Counted from the first letter of the stretch, positions 9,229 through 18,188 are shown. The stretch is 64,000 nucleotides of DNA from an uncultured Halieaceae bacterium (GCA_938074045.1 CALJGI010000006.1:248001-312000); one strand, 5' to 3'. Numbers and translations are program-made. Notes: generated by a model not told the origin, from the sequence alone.

Positions 9229-10391
9229 TTACCGGGCGAGGAAAGCAGAAGAAAAGAGTGGTGGGTGCCCGTAGATTTGGCGTAGTTAGCACCATTACAC
9301 TGCTGCTCTTATCCTCGATAATGGGCTGCGCGGCTACCCCGGCGGCGGATGCTAACGCTAGTCCTGTTGTAGACCCCGCTCCATATTATGGGGCCCGCTT
9401 CGAACCTCCTGCAGGTCGTACCCTGCATGGATGGGGCCAAATTTCCCACGGATGGAATACCGACGTTCCCGGCGCCAGCGGTGACATGCAGGATTATCTG
9501 GATTACGCCGATGCTACACGGCATTTCTCCCCGGCCGTGGTGTCCTTTTATATTCATCCGCAACGCGATGATGGGCAGGCACAACTGGAGGGCTTTCTGG
9601 AAAAATACAGAAAATTTGCAGATCACGGCAGCTGGCATATGGCGCAGATCGCCTATGATTTTGATCCACAGCACACCTTGTCCGGTGCGGGTGATGCACA
9701 GCTTGAAGAATTTTTTTCTGCTATTGCCGAGGTCGGTAGACCGGTATTTCTGCGCATAGGTTGGGAATTTAATAATCGGGGACACTTTGATGCGATCGGG
9801 TATCGCGATGGTTTTCGCTATATCGTTGATTATATGCGTGGGATGGACGTGGAGAATGTCGCCACGCTATGGCATGCGTCGGTCCCCGACCTGAATGAGC
9901 TCACTGGAATGCCCATTCTCTCTACCGATCCCTATATGAAGTTTTATCCGGGAGATGACTACGTAGACTGGTGGAGTATCAGCAGTTTTGATCCCCGGGG
10001 TTTTCGTTCCCCGGGCAGCCTGGAATTTTATGCCAATGCAGCGAGCCGGGAGAAGCCGGTATTTATCGGTGAATCGGCACCATGGTTTGGTGATCCAGAA
10101 ATCCTGATGCGCTTTCGTGATCCGCACTCCCTGAAGGAATCAATGGGCTGGTTTAAGGCCTATTTTTCGGTATTCGAGGAGTATCCACATATAAAAGGCT
10201 TCAACGTGATCGTGCTTGACTGGCAGAGATGGAACTGGATATGGCCGCAGATCGTGGGGGGCTTTAATAATACCCGGCTCGATCTATGGCCGGAGCTGCC
10301 AGCGCTTTATCGGGAATTGCTTTCAGCGCCGCGCTATATTCACAATGAGGAAGCCCGAGAGCTTTTCCCCTGTTGCACCCAGGACAAATAA
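9225..10391 (+). CDS. GH26-like (mannanase-type) lipoprotein
   Basis: The 388-residue protein starts in an ATGA overlap with the hydrolase gene. A basic N-terminus and hydrophobic stretch end in 'SIMGC' (Cys35), suggesting a lipoprotein. The body looks like a GH26 barrel: 'FLRIGWEFNN' with Glu181 as the candidate acid/base and 'PVFIGESAPW' with Glu283 as the candidate nucleophile. GH26 enzymes include beta-mannanases and beta-1,3-xylanases. It is unusual to find an envelope hydrolase inside an operon of cytoplasmic sugar-acid enzymes; this links polymer or glycoside attack directly to the pathway. The family call is by motif only. Confidence 0.65.
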   Translation: MITGRGKQKKRVVGARRFGVVSTITLLLLSSIMGCAATPAADANASPVVDPAPYYGARFEPPAGRTLHGWGQISHGWNTDVPGASGDMQDYLDYADATRHFSPAVVSFYIHPQRDDGQAQLEGFLEKYRKFADHGSWHMAQIAYDFDPQHTLSGAGDAQLEEFFSAIAEVGRPVFLRIGWEFNNRGHFDAIGYRDGFRYIVDYMRGMDVENVATLWHASVPDLNELTGMPILSTDPYMKFYPGDDYVDWWSISSFDPRGFRSPGSLEFYANAASREKPVFIGESAPWFGDPEILMRFRDPHSLKESMGWFKAYFSVFEEYPHIKGFNVIVLDWQRWNWIWPQIVGGFNNTRLDLWPELPALYRELLSAPRYIHNEEARELFPCCTQDK

Positions 10392-10401
10392 GGAGCAAAC
10401 A

Positions 10402-11313
10402 TTGAAATACTGGATATCGTTGGTAAACACGACCGAAGTTGACCAATTTATTCCGCTGGCCCGCAAGGCTGAGGAGTTGGGCTACGAGGGCATCACTGTG
10501 CCCGACCATTTGGCCTATCCCGCCAAGATCGAAACGCCTTATCCCTATACCGAAGACGGTGAAGTCTGGTGGCCGAACACCAATCCATGGACCGATCCCT
10601 GGATAACGTTGACCGCCATGGGGGTGGCGACCAGCAAATTGCGCATGGCCACCAATATTTATCTGGCAGCCCTGCGTGATCCGTTTACCGTTTCACGGGC
10701 GATTAGCGCCGCCGCTATTTATACGGACAACCGGGTTGCCTGCGGCGTATCCGCTGGCTGGCTGAGGGAGGAGTTCGATCTGCTGGGAATTGATTTCTCG
10801 TCTCGTGGCAGGCGGCTGGATGAAATGCTTGCCTGTGTGCGTGGGCTGAATACTGGAAATGAGGTCAGTCACCATGGTGAGTTTTATCGTTATGATGATG
10901 TCGTTATGTCTCCAGCGCCAACCAGAGCGATACCCGTATGGGTCGGCGGTATGAGTCGCGCGGCTATCCGTCGCGCTGCGGAAAATGATGGCTGGTTGGG
11001 TGTGCCGCTGAAGAATGATGAAATGAAAGGCGTTATAGATTCCATCTTCGAAAAGCGTCGCGAGATGGGCAAGTATGAAGAACCCTTTGACGTACTGATC
11101 AGCGCCATGGAACTTTACACACCAGAGTTTATTGAATCTCTGGACCCGGCGGGCACCTACCATGCCAGTGTTTTGCCCTGGACACCGTCACCCTGGGGAC
11201 GCGCCTTTTGGGTCGAGGAGGGTGAGGACCATACCGAATTGGAAACCAAGGTCCGGTCGATGGAACGCTTTAAGGCCATGATGACGCAGTTTGGCCTGTG
11301 GGAAGATGCCTGA
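10402..11313 (+). CDS. Luciferase-like (LLM) flavin monooxygenase / F420-type oxidoreductase
   Basis: I start this gene at TTG 10402, 10 bp behind the GH26-like stop, because AGGAG sits at 10391-10395 and the protein then begins MKYWISLVNTTEVDQF, in the form usual for the family; the frame is open further upstream inside the previous gene. It has 303 residues and a luciferase-like TIM barrel ('ARKAEELGYEGITVPDHLAY', 'RVACGVSAGWLREEF', 'PVWVGGMSRAAIRRAA'). Members use reduced FMN or coenzyme F420 for oxidation or reduction of varied organic compounds. It overlaps the OYE gene start by one base. No sugar-acid pathway step needs such an enzyme, so it may act on an aglycone or a modified sugar. 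Confidence 0.85.
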   Translation: MKYWISLVNTTEVDQFIPLARKAEELGYEGITVPDHLAYPAKIETPYPYTEDGEVWWPNTNPWTDPWITLTAMGVATSKLRMATNIYLAALRDPFTVSRAISAAAIYTDNRVACGVSAGWLREEFDLLGIDFSSRGRRLDEMLACVRGLNTGNEVSHHGEFYRYDDVVMSPAPTRAIPVWVGGMSRAAIRRAAENDGWLGVPLKNDEMKGVIDSIFEKRREMGKYEEPFDVLISAMELYTPEFIESLDPAGTYHASVLPWTPSPWGRAFWVEEGEDHTELETKVRSMERFKAMMTQFGLWEDA

Positions 11314-13370
11314 TGACTTATGACGCGCTGTTCACTCCTATCAATATTGGGAGTATGCAGCTGGCCAATCGGATCGTTATGTCCCCCATGACGACCGACT
11401 ATGGAACGCTGGAACAGGCGCCAACCGACAGACTACTCGCCTATCTGGAAGCCAGAGCCAAAGGTGGTGTAGGGCTGATAACGCTGGAAGTGTGCTCGGT
11501 GGCACTCGATCATCGCTATCAAATGAAATCGCTGTCACTGTCTGAAGATTCCTTTATTGATCAGCACCGACGCATAACGGATATGGCCCACAGTCACGGA
11601 GTGAAGATACAGCCGCAGATAACCCATCCTGGACCTGAATCCCTGGCGCCCTTTTTTGAATCCAAGCCGGGAGTCGGTCCCAGCGTATGCGTCAACCCGG
11701 GAGGGATGCAGTCCTGCCGTCCGCTGGAACTGGATGAAATTCCAGCCGTCATCGAGCAGTATGCTGCTGCCGCAGTGCGCGCGCGGGAGGCAGGCTATGA
11801 CGGGATGGAATTACACGCCGCACACGCCTATATGCTATTGGGTTCATTTCTGTCACCGCTGCGTAATGCGAGGCAGGATGAGTACGGTGGCAAGAGCCCC
11901 CGGGCGCGAGCGCGACTGCTGATCGAGACACTGACCGCTATTCGCAGTGCGGTGGGGCCAGATTTTCCGATTACAGTCAGCCTGTCGGGATACGAGAGAT
12001 TTCCCGGCGGACGGGCGATGAACGAAAGCCAGCGGCTCGCCCAGTGGCTGGTCGAAGCCGGGGCCGATGCCTTTCGTGTGAGCGGCGGTACCACAGATCG
12101 TCTGGTCACCTCCATGATCATGAGTAGCGATCATCCCGATGGGCTCAACGTAACCCAGGCCCAGGCCATTCGGCAGGTGGTTGATGTGCCGGTGATGGTT
12201 GTTGGACGTATTCACACACCGGAATACGCCAACCAGATAATCGCCGAGGGACAGGCGGATTTGATAGGGATGGGAAGGCCCTTTCTCGCCGACCCCGAGT
12301 GGCCTAGAAAGGCACGAGAGGGCCGCGCGCATCAAATCAGACGGTGTATTTCATGTGAAAACTGTATTGATTCGATGATCGACTACCAGAATCTGAACTG
12401 TGCGGTAAATGCCGCGATGGGTCGGGAAGAAACACATGTAATCACGCCTGCAGTCACGCCACAGAAAGTGGTTGTCATCGGGAGCGGCCCCGCTGGTCTC
12501 GAAACGGCGAGGGTCGCAGCCCTGCGCGGTCATGAGGTCATTTTACTAGAGCGGCAAAAGCGTCTGGGTGGTGCCATGCTGTTAGCTGCCACCGTACACT
12601 CAGACAATGAATTGTTTTATCAGTGGTTGACGGCTGAGGTGCTCGATTCCTCGGTTGATGTGCGACTGGGTCAGGAGGCTACGCCTGATCTGTTAAAAGG
12701 TCTGGCTGCAGACGTTATTGTTGTAGCGACCGGTGCTGAAGTGCACACACCCATGCTGCCCGGGTCTGATGGACGTCAAGTATTCAGTGGCGCGCAGCTG
12801 CGACGAATCGTTGAGGGTCGCGCGGCCAGTGGCGATTTCGGGATGTTGCCAGGGATATTGCGATTGCCCGCCCGCTTGTTTATGAATGCTGTCTCCGGAC
12901 TACTTACGCCTGATCTGCTGCGAAAGATGACGCGTTACTGGCTGCCACTGGGCAAACGCGTCGCGATAGTGGGCGCTGATCTGGCGGCCATCGAATTAGC
13001 GGAATTTCTCTGCAAGCGCGGTAGAAAGGTCAGCGTGTTTGATGCACAGAAACGCATTGCCCCGGAGATAGGCCCCAAACGCCTGGCCGAGCATATGGAT
13101 CGGCTGGACAGACTGGGTGTAACCATCAACACAGAAACCGAGTGTGTAGCGATTGAAAACGGCGGACTCAAGTACCGCACCGCCCTGGGCGAGGAGCGCC
13201 ATATTCAGACTGACTCCATTGTTCTGGCGGGCGAGCCAAAAGCGGATACTCGATTGTTCGACAGCGTGCATGACCTGGCACCTGAAGTGCACGCCATCGG
13301 CGACTGCACGGGACTGGGGCTGATTCGGAAAGCTACGGATGAGGGTATGGCCCTTGCCTGCAAGCTCTGA
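11313..13370 (+). CDS. Old Yellow Enzyme / 2,4-dienoyl-CoA reductase-like NADH:flavin oxidoreductase
   Basis: A 685-residue protein starting at ATG 11313 in a TGATG junction. The N-terminal FMN barrel begins 'LFTPINIGSMQLANRIVMSPM'. A [4Fe-4S] cluster motif follows near residues 345-363 ('RCISCENCIDS' and 'NLNCAVN'). The C-terminal half is an FAD/NAD(P) domain ('VVVIGSGPAGLETA') with a second Rossmann motif ('RVAIVGADLAAIELAEFL'). This three-part layout is that of FadH, trimethylamine dehydrogenase and related enoate reductases. It probably reduces an alpha,beta-unsaturated carbonyl or demethylates an amine. A paralogue of 708 residues lies at 59648-61774. Confidence 0.9.
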   Translation: MTYDALFTPINIGSMQLANRIVMSPMTTDYGTLEQAPTDRLLAYLEARAKGGVGLITLEVCSVALDHRYQMKSLSLSEDSFIDQHRRITDMAHSHGVKIQPQITHPGPESLAPFFESKPGVGPSVCVNPGGMQSCRPLELDEIPAVIEQYAAAAVRAREAGYDGMELHAAHAYMLLGSFLSPLRNARQDEYGGKSPRARARLLIETLTAIRSAVGPDFPITVSLSGYERFPGGRAMNESQRLAQWLVEAGADAFRVSGGTTDRLVTSMIMSSDHPDGLNVTQAQAIRQVVDVPVMVVGRIHTPEYANQIIAEGQADLIGMGRPFLADPEWPRKAREGRAHQIRRCISCENCIDSMIDYQNLNCAVNAAMGREETHVITPAVTPQKVVVIGSGPAGLETARVAALRGHEVILLERQKRLGGAMLLAATVHSDNELFYQWLTAEVLDSSVDVRLGQEATPDLLKGLAADVIVVATGAEVHTPMLPGSDGRQVFSGAQLRRIVEGRAASGDFGMLPGILRLPARLFMNAVSGLLTPDLLRKMTRYWLPLGKRVAIVGADLAAIELAEFLCKRGRKVSVFDAQKRIAPEIGPKRLAEHMDRLDRLGVTINTETECVAIENGGLKYRTALGEERHIQTDSIVLAGEPKADTRLFDSVHDLAPEVHAIGDCTGLGLIRKATDEGMALACKL

Positions 13371-13401
13371 ACCCATTCACTGTTAATTCCAGGAACTGCC
13401 C

Positions 13402-14352
13402 ATGCCTTCTTTCTTATTGTCTCCCCTGCATCAGATCGAGTATGCGGTGGCGGATCTGGATTACTGCCAGCGGTTTTTCAAGGATGTGTTTGGAGAACAT
13501 GACGTGGAGACAGAGTTTTCTCGCGAGCTGTCAAATCCGGCACTGGAAATCCGGCACGTGGGGTTTGGAGAGACAGTACAACAATTGTGCCAGCCGCTGA
13601 TGCCACATCTTCCACACCACGACGCTATGCAGGCACTTGGAAACTGTGTTCATAATCTGTGTTTTCTGGTTGATTCGATCGACAATATTCGCGCTAATTG
13701 TGCGGCAGCGGGGATTGAGGCTTTAATCGAGTTTCCCATGGACGACATATGGGGTGGAGCACTGGCCCCGGAGAATATCGAAGGCAACCTGGTGGCGTGC
13801 ATTATGAATTCCCGCGCCGTGCTTGGCTATCAGCTGGAATTGGCAGAAACGCCCTGGGTTGCCGAACCGGAACCCCCCTTGATGCTGCCGGCATTTGGAC
13901 CGCAATGGCAGGCCACGGGGGTTACCAGTCAGAATACGCTGCGCGGAATCATTGTTGTGGTACGCGACCTCGACGAGACAAAGACCGCCCTGGAGACTAT
14001 TTTTGTCGACAATCTTGATTTGATAGCAGCGCCAGTGGAGCTGGAAGAGCAGAATTTGAAGTGTATGGTCGTGAAGCTTGGGCTGGTGCCATTGGTTTAC
14101 GTACAGCCGTTGAGTGACGAGGGAACCTTTGGGCGATTTCTGGCGGAAAAGGGGCCTGCTGTCCACAGTCTTGTGGCGGCGACTGCAGACAATCGTATCA
14201 GTGACGAGTCACTGGCAGAGTTCGAGTTGAGTAGTGAAACCGCCAGTATGGAATTTGTTGAGGTACTTGGAGTCTTGCTGGATGATCGACCGGAGAATGT
14301 GCGGTGCCTAATGGGGCTAGAAAAGGTGGGGGTAGATTTCCTGCTGATTTAG
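13402..14352 (+). CDS. Two-domain VOC (glyoxalase/bleomycin resistance fold) protein
   Basis: The 316-residue protein opens with 'LSPLHQIEYAVADLDYCQRFFKDVFGEHDVE', typical of a VOC-fold beta-alpha-beta module, and repeats a similar module from about residue 175 ('LRGIIVVVRDLDETKTALETIF'). Two modules make a pseudo-dimer as in extradiol dioxygenases and some isomerases. A clear set of metal ligands cannot be assigned, so an enzymatic role is unproven. It is the last gene of the rightward operon, 31 bp after the OYE gene with AGGA before the ATG, and meets the SMP-30 gene tail to tail. Confidence 0.75.
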   Translation: MPSFLLSPLHQIEYAVADLDYCQRFFKDVFGEHDVETEFSRELSNPALEIRHVGFGETVQQLCQPLMPHLPHHDAMQALGNCVHNLCFLVDSIDNIRANCAAAGIEALIEFPMDDIWGGALAPENIEGNLVACIMNSRAVLGYQLELAETPWVAEPEPPLMLPAFGPQWQATGVTSQNTLRGIIVVVRDLDETKTALETIFVDNLDLIAAPVELEEQNLKCMVVKLGLVPLVYVQPLSDEGTFGRFLAEKGPAVHSLVAATADNRISDESLAEFELSSETASMEFVEVLGVLLDDRPENVRCLMGLEKVGVDFLLI

Positions 14353-14380
14353 TACTGTTCAGGAATCAGTACTTCCCGGT
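14351..14380. terminator. Possible hairpin terminator between convergent VOC and SMP-30 genes
   Basis: Perfect 7-bp arms AGTACTG (14351-14357) and CAGTACT (14367-14373) enclose a 9-nt loop, and a weak T-rich run follows shortly. The stop codon of the VOC gene lies in the left arm. The stem is short and AT-rich, so termination strength is uncertain; it could also be only a chance palindrome. Confidence 0.35.
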
Positions 14381-14382
14381 TT

Positions 14383-15258
14383 TTACCATCCGTCTATCGC
14401 TGGCATCGCTGTGCCACTGAAATCGACACGGGTGGCGAACAGACCGCCAGCGAGAGGATAGCTTTCGATCGCTTTATCACTCATACCAACCCGTGCTGTG
14501 GTCATATACAAGGTCTGCATATCATCACCGCCAAAGGCGCACTTGGTGATGTTGGGTACGGGTAGTTCTATGTGAAAGTCCGGGCTGCCATCGGGTCGAA
14601 AACGCGTTACTCGATGACCATCAAAGTGGCATATCCAAAGCCCCCCTGCGGTATCACAGCACATGCCATCTGGATGTCCCGGCTGGTCGTCAAAGTCAAT
14701 GTGAAGCGCAATCGCCTCTGGTTCTCCACTGGCATTGATGGCTGCCCTATAGATTTTTCCGGCGGTGGTGTCGGTGAAGTAAATCGTATCATCGTCGCAA
14801 CTTATCGCTGGTCCATTGCTGATAATACAAGTTCCGAAGCTTTCAATTTTTGCGCACTCACCGGTGGCACTCATGCGGTAAAAACTGCCACTTGCCTGTA
14901 GCTGATTGTCATCCATTGAGCCGAACCAGAATTGCCCGCGCTGGTCGCTGCTGGCGTCGTTAAAGCGGTTGTCGGTGAGGTCGCTCTCCAATTCTCTGAT
15001 TAGCGTGGCGACACCGCTTTCGGTATCCAGATGATGTATTCCACTTTGCAATGTTGCGATCAGGCCACCGCGGTTGCAGGGCACAGCGGCGGACAATAAA
15101 CCAGCGAAATGCAGTGTCTTCCGCTCGCCATCGGCGGTAATCCGATGCAGGTTTGACTGGTAGATATCAACCCAGTAAACCGCTTGATCCAGCGCGTGCC
15201 AGAACACCCCTTCGCCCAAATCGGCCCTGGCATCCCAAATACAATCCACTCGATTCAT
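14383..15258 (-). CDS. SMP-30/gluconolactonase-family sugar lactonase
   Basis: A 291-residue six-bladed propeller of the SMP-30/LRE family. The first metal ligand is Glu16 in 'ADLGEGVFWHALDQAVYWVD'; the other ligand motifs are 'RFNDASSDQRGQFWFGSM', 'IISNGPAISCDDDTIYF' and 'GHPDGMCCDTAGGLWI'. It opens the lactone made by the aldose dehydrogenase. It starts 15 bp after the IlvD-type dehydratase gene, with Shine-Dalgarno GAGGGAAA, so both are one operon, controlled from the region next to the LysR gene. No signal peptide, so cytoplasmic. Substrate is likely an aldono-lactone of the same sugar as in the adjacent operon. Confidence 0.9.
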   Translation of the reverse strand: MNRVDCIWDARADLGEGVFWHALDQAVYWVDIYQSNLHRITADGERKTLHFAGLLSAAVPCNRGGLIATLQSGIHHLDTESGVATLIRELESDLTDNRFNDASSDQRGQFWFGSMDDNQLQASGSFYRMSATGECAKIESFGTCIISNGPAISCDDDTIYFTDTTAGKIYRAAINASGEPEAIALHIDFDDQPGHPDGMCCDTAGGLWICHFDGHRVTRFRPDGSPDFHIELPVPNITKCAFGGDDMQTLYMTTARVGMSDKAIESYPLAGGLFATRVDFSGTAMPAIDGW

Positions 15259-15273
15259 GCTTGTTAGTTTCCC

Positions 15274-17082
15274 TCAGTGCGAATTTCTTGGTATACCGTG
15301 GGTGGCATGTAGACGGTGAAATTCACCGCGGGTTTCTAATACGGCACCGTCCTGTAGTTGATTGACACGCTCTCGATAGATTTCCTGCCAGGGCGTTTGA
15401 TCGCTTGCCACGACGGTAACCAAGTCATTGCGTCGTTGCGCAAACTCCTCGTCGCTGATCAGCAGGTTTACCTGATTAGTATTCAAATCGATTTCGATCA
15501 CATCGCCGCTGTTGATCAGCGCGATATTGCCTCCCACCGCCGCTTCGGGAGATATGTTCAATATCGACGGACTGGCCGAGGTGCCACTCTGGCGTCCGTC
15601 TCCCATAGTGGGGAGACAGTTAATTCCGCGAGCAAGCAGATAATCAGGCGGCTGCATATTGACCACCTCGGCTGATCCGGGATATCCCACGGGGCCGCAA
15701 TTCCGAATGATAAGTATGCAGTTTTCTTCGATATTTAAAGCCGGGTCATCAATATTGCTGTGATAATCCTCTGGGCCCTCAAACACTACTGCCCGGGCAC
15801 GGAATACATTGGGATGGTCGGGGTTGCTGAGGTAGGTTTCGGTAAAGTCCTGATCGATGACAGACTTTTTCATGATGGCGGATTCGAACAGGTTGCCACT
15901 CATAACGGCAAAGCCGGCGCGTTCCTTAAACGGTTGCTGGAAAGTGCTGATCACAACATCGTTCACTGTCTGCGAGTTGGCGTAGCACTCGGCTATGGTC
16001 CTGCCAGTGACAGTTTTAGCGCTGCCGCCGATTTCACCTGCACGCAGCAACTCGCCCATCACGGCTGGTACACCGCCGGCCCTGTGGAATTCTTCGCCGA
16101 GATATTCTCCAGCGGGTTGGCAATTCACCATCAGTGGTATGTGTTCACCGTACTGTTGCCAATCTGATACAGACAACTCCACGCCCTGGACGTAATGACA
16201 AATGGCCTGCAGATGGGGTGGTGCATTGGTGGAGCCACCGATAGCGGCGCAGAGAGCGATGGCATTTTGAAAAGCTTCCCTGGTGAGAATATCCGATGGC
16301 TTGAGGTCTTCCTCAGCCATTTCGACAATACGCAGACCTGTGAGATAGGCCATTTGGCCGCGCTCGCGATAAGGTGCAGGAATGGCCGCGCAGCCCGGCA
16401 GCGACATGCCCAGCGCCTCAGCTATTGAATTCATAGTGAGGGCGGTGCCCATGGTATTGCAGTGACCGGTGCTGGGCGCTGAGGCGGATACCCGGCGCAT
16501 AAATTCAGCGTAGTCGATTTCACCCTTGGAGAACAGTTGCCGACATTGCCACACTACATTACCAGAGCCCAATCGCTGTTCGGGAGGCATCGCCGGATTG
16601 TCGGGGTCGTTTGACCAGCCGTTGAGCATGGGGCCACCGGAGAGGACGATGGCGGGAAGGTCTACACTGGCAGCAGCCATCAGACTTGCCGGCGTCGTTT
16701 TGTCGCAGCCCGTGGTCAAAACGACGGCGTCGATGGGGTAACCGTACAAAACTTCAATCAGACCCAGGGTGGCCAGGTTTCTGTCCAGTGCGGCGGTAGG
16801 GCGTTTACCTGTTTCAGAAATAGGATGTACAGGAAACTCCAACGGCACACCGCCGGCGTCGCGAATACCGTCCCTGACCCGTGATGCCAGTTCCATATGA
16901 TGGCGATTGCAAGGGGTTAGATCACTACCGGTTTGGGCGATACCGATGATGGGTTTGCCTGATTGCAGCTCCTGTGGGGTCAATCCAAAATTCAGATAGC
17001 GCTCAAGGTGCAAGGCGGTCTGGTCGGGATTTTTGGCGTCGTTAAACCAGGCCTCGCTTCGCCATTTTCGCTTGTTTTCCAT
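15274..17082 (-). CDS. IlvD/Edd-family sugar-acid dehydratase (arabonate/xylonate type)
   Basis: The protein has 602 residues, the length of pentonate/hexonate dehydratases. The Fe-S cysteines fit that subgroup: Cys58 in 'LTPCNRHH', Cys126 in 'TTGCDKTTPAS' and Cys208 in 'GHCNTMGTALTMNS'; Lys128 would be the modified metal-binding lysine. L-arabonate dehydratase of this type carries a [2Fe-2S] cluster. It converts an aldonic acid to a 2-keto-3-deoxy acid, which the SDR at 7630-8370 and FAH-fold hydrolase could then process. It is the first gene of a two-gene operon with the lactonase and is divergent from a LysR regulator, its probable controller. Substrate inferred. Confidence 0.92.
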   Translation of the reverse strand: MENKRKWRSEAWFNDAKNPDQTALHLERYLNFGLTPQELQSGKPIIGIAQTGSDLTPCNRHHMELASRVRDGIRDAGGVPLEFPVHPISETGKRPTAALDRNLATLGLIEVLYGYPIDAVVLTTGCDKTTPASLMAAASVDLPAIVLSGGPMLNGWSNDPDNPAMPPEQRLGSGNVVWQCRQLFSKGEIDYAEFMRRVSASAPSTGHCNTMGTALTMNSIAEALGMSLPGCAAIPAPYRERGQMAYLTGLRIVEMAEEDLKPSDILTREAFQNAIALCAAIGGSTNAPPHLQAICHYVQGVELSVSDWQQYGEHIPLMVNCQPAGEYLGEEFHRAGGVPAVMGELLRAGEIGGSAKTVTGRTIAECYANSQTVNDVVISTFQQPFKERAGFAVMSGNLFESAIMKKSVIDQDFTETYLSNPDHPNVFRARAVVFEGPEDYHSNIDDPALNIEENCILIIRNCGPVGYPGSAEVVNMQPPDYLLARGINCLPTMGDGRQSGTSASPSILNISPEAAVGGNIALINSGDVIEIDLNTNQVNLLISDEEFAQRRNDLVTVVASDQTPWQEIYRERVNQLQDGAVLETRGEFHRLHATHGIPRNSH

Positions 17083-17264
17083 GGTTGATTCACGATTTGC
17101 TCATATTGGAGCCAATGTAGATTTGTAGAGGCATAAAAGCTACCAGAAGTTTATTGCCTGGGCGGTACTGAATTAACGGTAGTTTTAGACAGGCTGGTAT
17201 CCCTTAAGCCAGCAGCTGTTAGAATGACTCGAGACTGGGTCGGAACGACGGAGAGGAGAGCTTG
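17083..17264. promoter_or_regulatory. Divergent promoter region between ilvD-like and lysR genes
   Basis: 182 bp without coding potential separate the dehydratase and the LysR gene, the classical position for a LysR-type operator. AT-rich segments at about 17135-17155 and 17170-17190 could hold the promoters. I found no unambiguous T-N11-A palindrome, so no precise site is claimed. Confidence 0.4.
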
Positions 17265-18188
17265 GTGGATACCTACAAACTGTACACCACCATCGTGGAA
17301 CTGGGCAGCTTCAGTAAGGCGGCTGAGAAACTCGGAATAACGCAGCCCACAGTCAGTAAACAAATAGATCGCCTGGAGGAGCGGCTTGGCAGTCAGCTAT
17401 TCAAGCGCAGCACCCGCAAGCTCATTCTGACCGCGGCGGGGGAGCGCTACTACGAGCGCGCCAAGGAAATTGATACGTTGGTGCGGTCCACTGAACATGA
17501 AATTCGCCAGATTTCTGCCAAGGACGAGTCCGTCCTGCGGCTGGCAACGTCTCCGGCACTGGCCGCCAACGTACTTCCGACAGTGGTAGAACGCTTGTAC
17601 GCGGCGCACCCTGAGGCCCGGTTTCAATTGATTGTTGAGGATACGACCCCGACGGGTTACTACCAGCGTCACTTTGAACTGGAGTATGACCTGTTTATTC
17701 GGGAAGGCGAGGGCGCCGAAAGCAATATGTCCGCACGTCCCCTGGGTGAGATACCGCTGGGGTTTTATGCAGCGCCTGACTATCTGGAGAAGCACGGTAC
17801 GCCCACTACGATCGAAGAATTGACCTCCCAGCACCGCTGTCTTGGCGCCCGGTTGGATCAGACCAACCCCTGGATTGAAAAAATGGTTGGCGATATGCCT
17901 CTGCAGACCTGGAAGTGGGAAATGACCAGTAATGATGGCATGTGCCTGGTAGCCTATGCGGAAGCCAGTCTGGGTGTTTTGTTTCTTTCACATCACCTTG
18001 TTGACGCGGCATTGAAACGTGGGACGTTATTAGAAATTCATCTGGATATTGAACTTCACGCCATGCCAGTGACGGCCTTATATCGCCGCGAATATCTCAC
18101 CCCGCTGGCACGTGAGTGCCTTGATTTACTTATAGAATATATGGAAGAAAAGTATCCTCGCGATATAGCCCACCCCGGAGTCAACTAG
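17265..18188 (+). CDS. LysR-family transcriptional regulator
   Basis: A 307-residue LTTR if started at GTG 17265, six bases after GGAG; an adjacent TTG at 17262 is equally in frame. The N-terminal winged HTH is clear ('SFSKAAEKLGITQPTVSKQIDRLEERLG'), followed by the linker helix and a periplasmic-binding-like effector domain ('VLRLATSPALAANVLPTVVERL'). It is divergent from the dehydratase-lactonase operon and is most simply its regulator, sensing a sugar acid or keto-deoxy acid. The next genes (nitroreductase, SnoaL) follow on the same strand after 51 bp and may be cotranscribed. Confidence 0.92.
   Translation: MDTYKLYTTIVELGSFSKAAEKLGITQPTVSKQIDRLEERLGSQLFKRSTRKLILTAAGERYYERAKEIDTLVRSTEHEIRQISAKDESVLRLATSPALAANVLPTVVERLYAAHPEARFQLIVEDTTPTGYYQRHFELEYDLFIREGEGAESNMSARPLGEIPLGFYAAPDYLEKHGTPTTIEELTSQHRCLGARLDQTNPWIEKMVGDMPLQTWKWEMTSNDGMCLVAYAEASLGVLFLSHHLVDAALKRGTLLEIHLDIELHAMPVTALYRREYLTPLARECLDLLIEYMEEKYPRDIAHPGVN

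Noticed and set aside
10216-10401. Upstream extension of the luciferase-like gene
   Set aside because: It would overlap the GH26-like gene by 176 bp, and the first residues do not fit the family; the TTG at 10402 has a proper AGGAG site.
17160-17240. Precise LysR operator (T-N11-A)
   Set aside because: Several weak candidates are possible in this AT-rich region, none clearly palindromic; only the region as a whole is reported.
1-18188. Bacteroidetes-type polysaccharide utilisation locus
   Set aside because: There is no SusD, no hybrid two-component sensor and no SusC next to the hydrolases; the TonB receptor is 17 kb away and of proteobacterial type.
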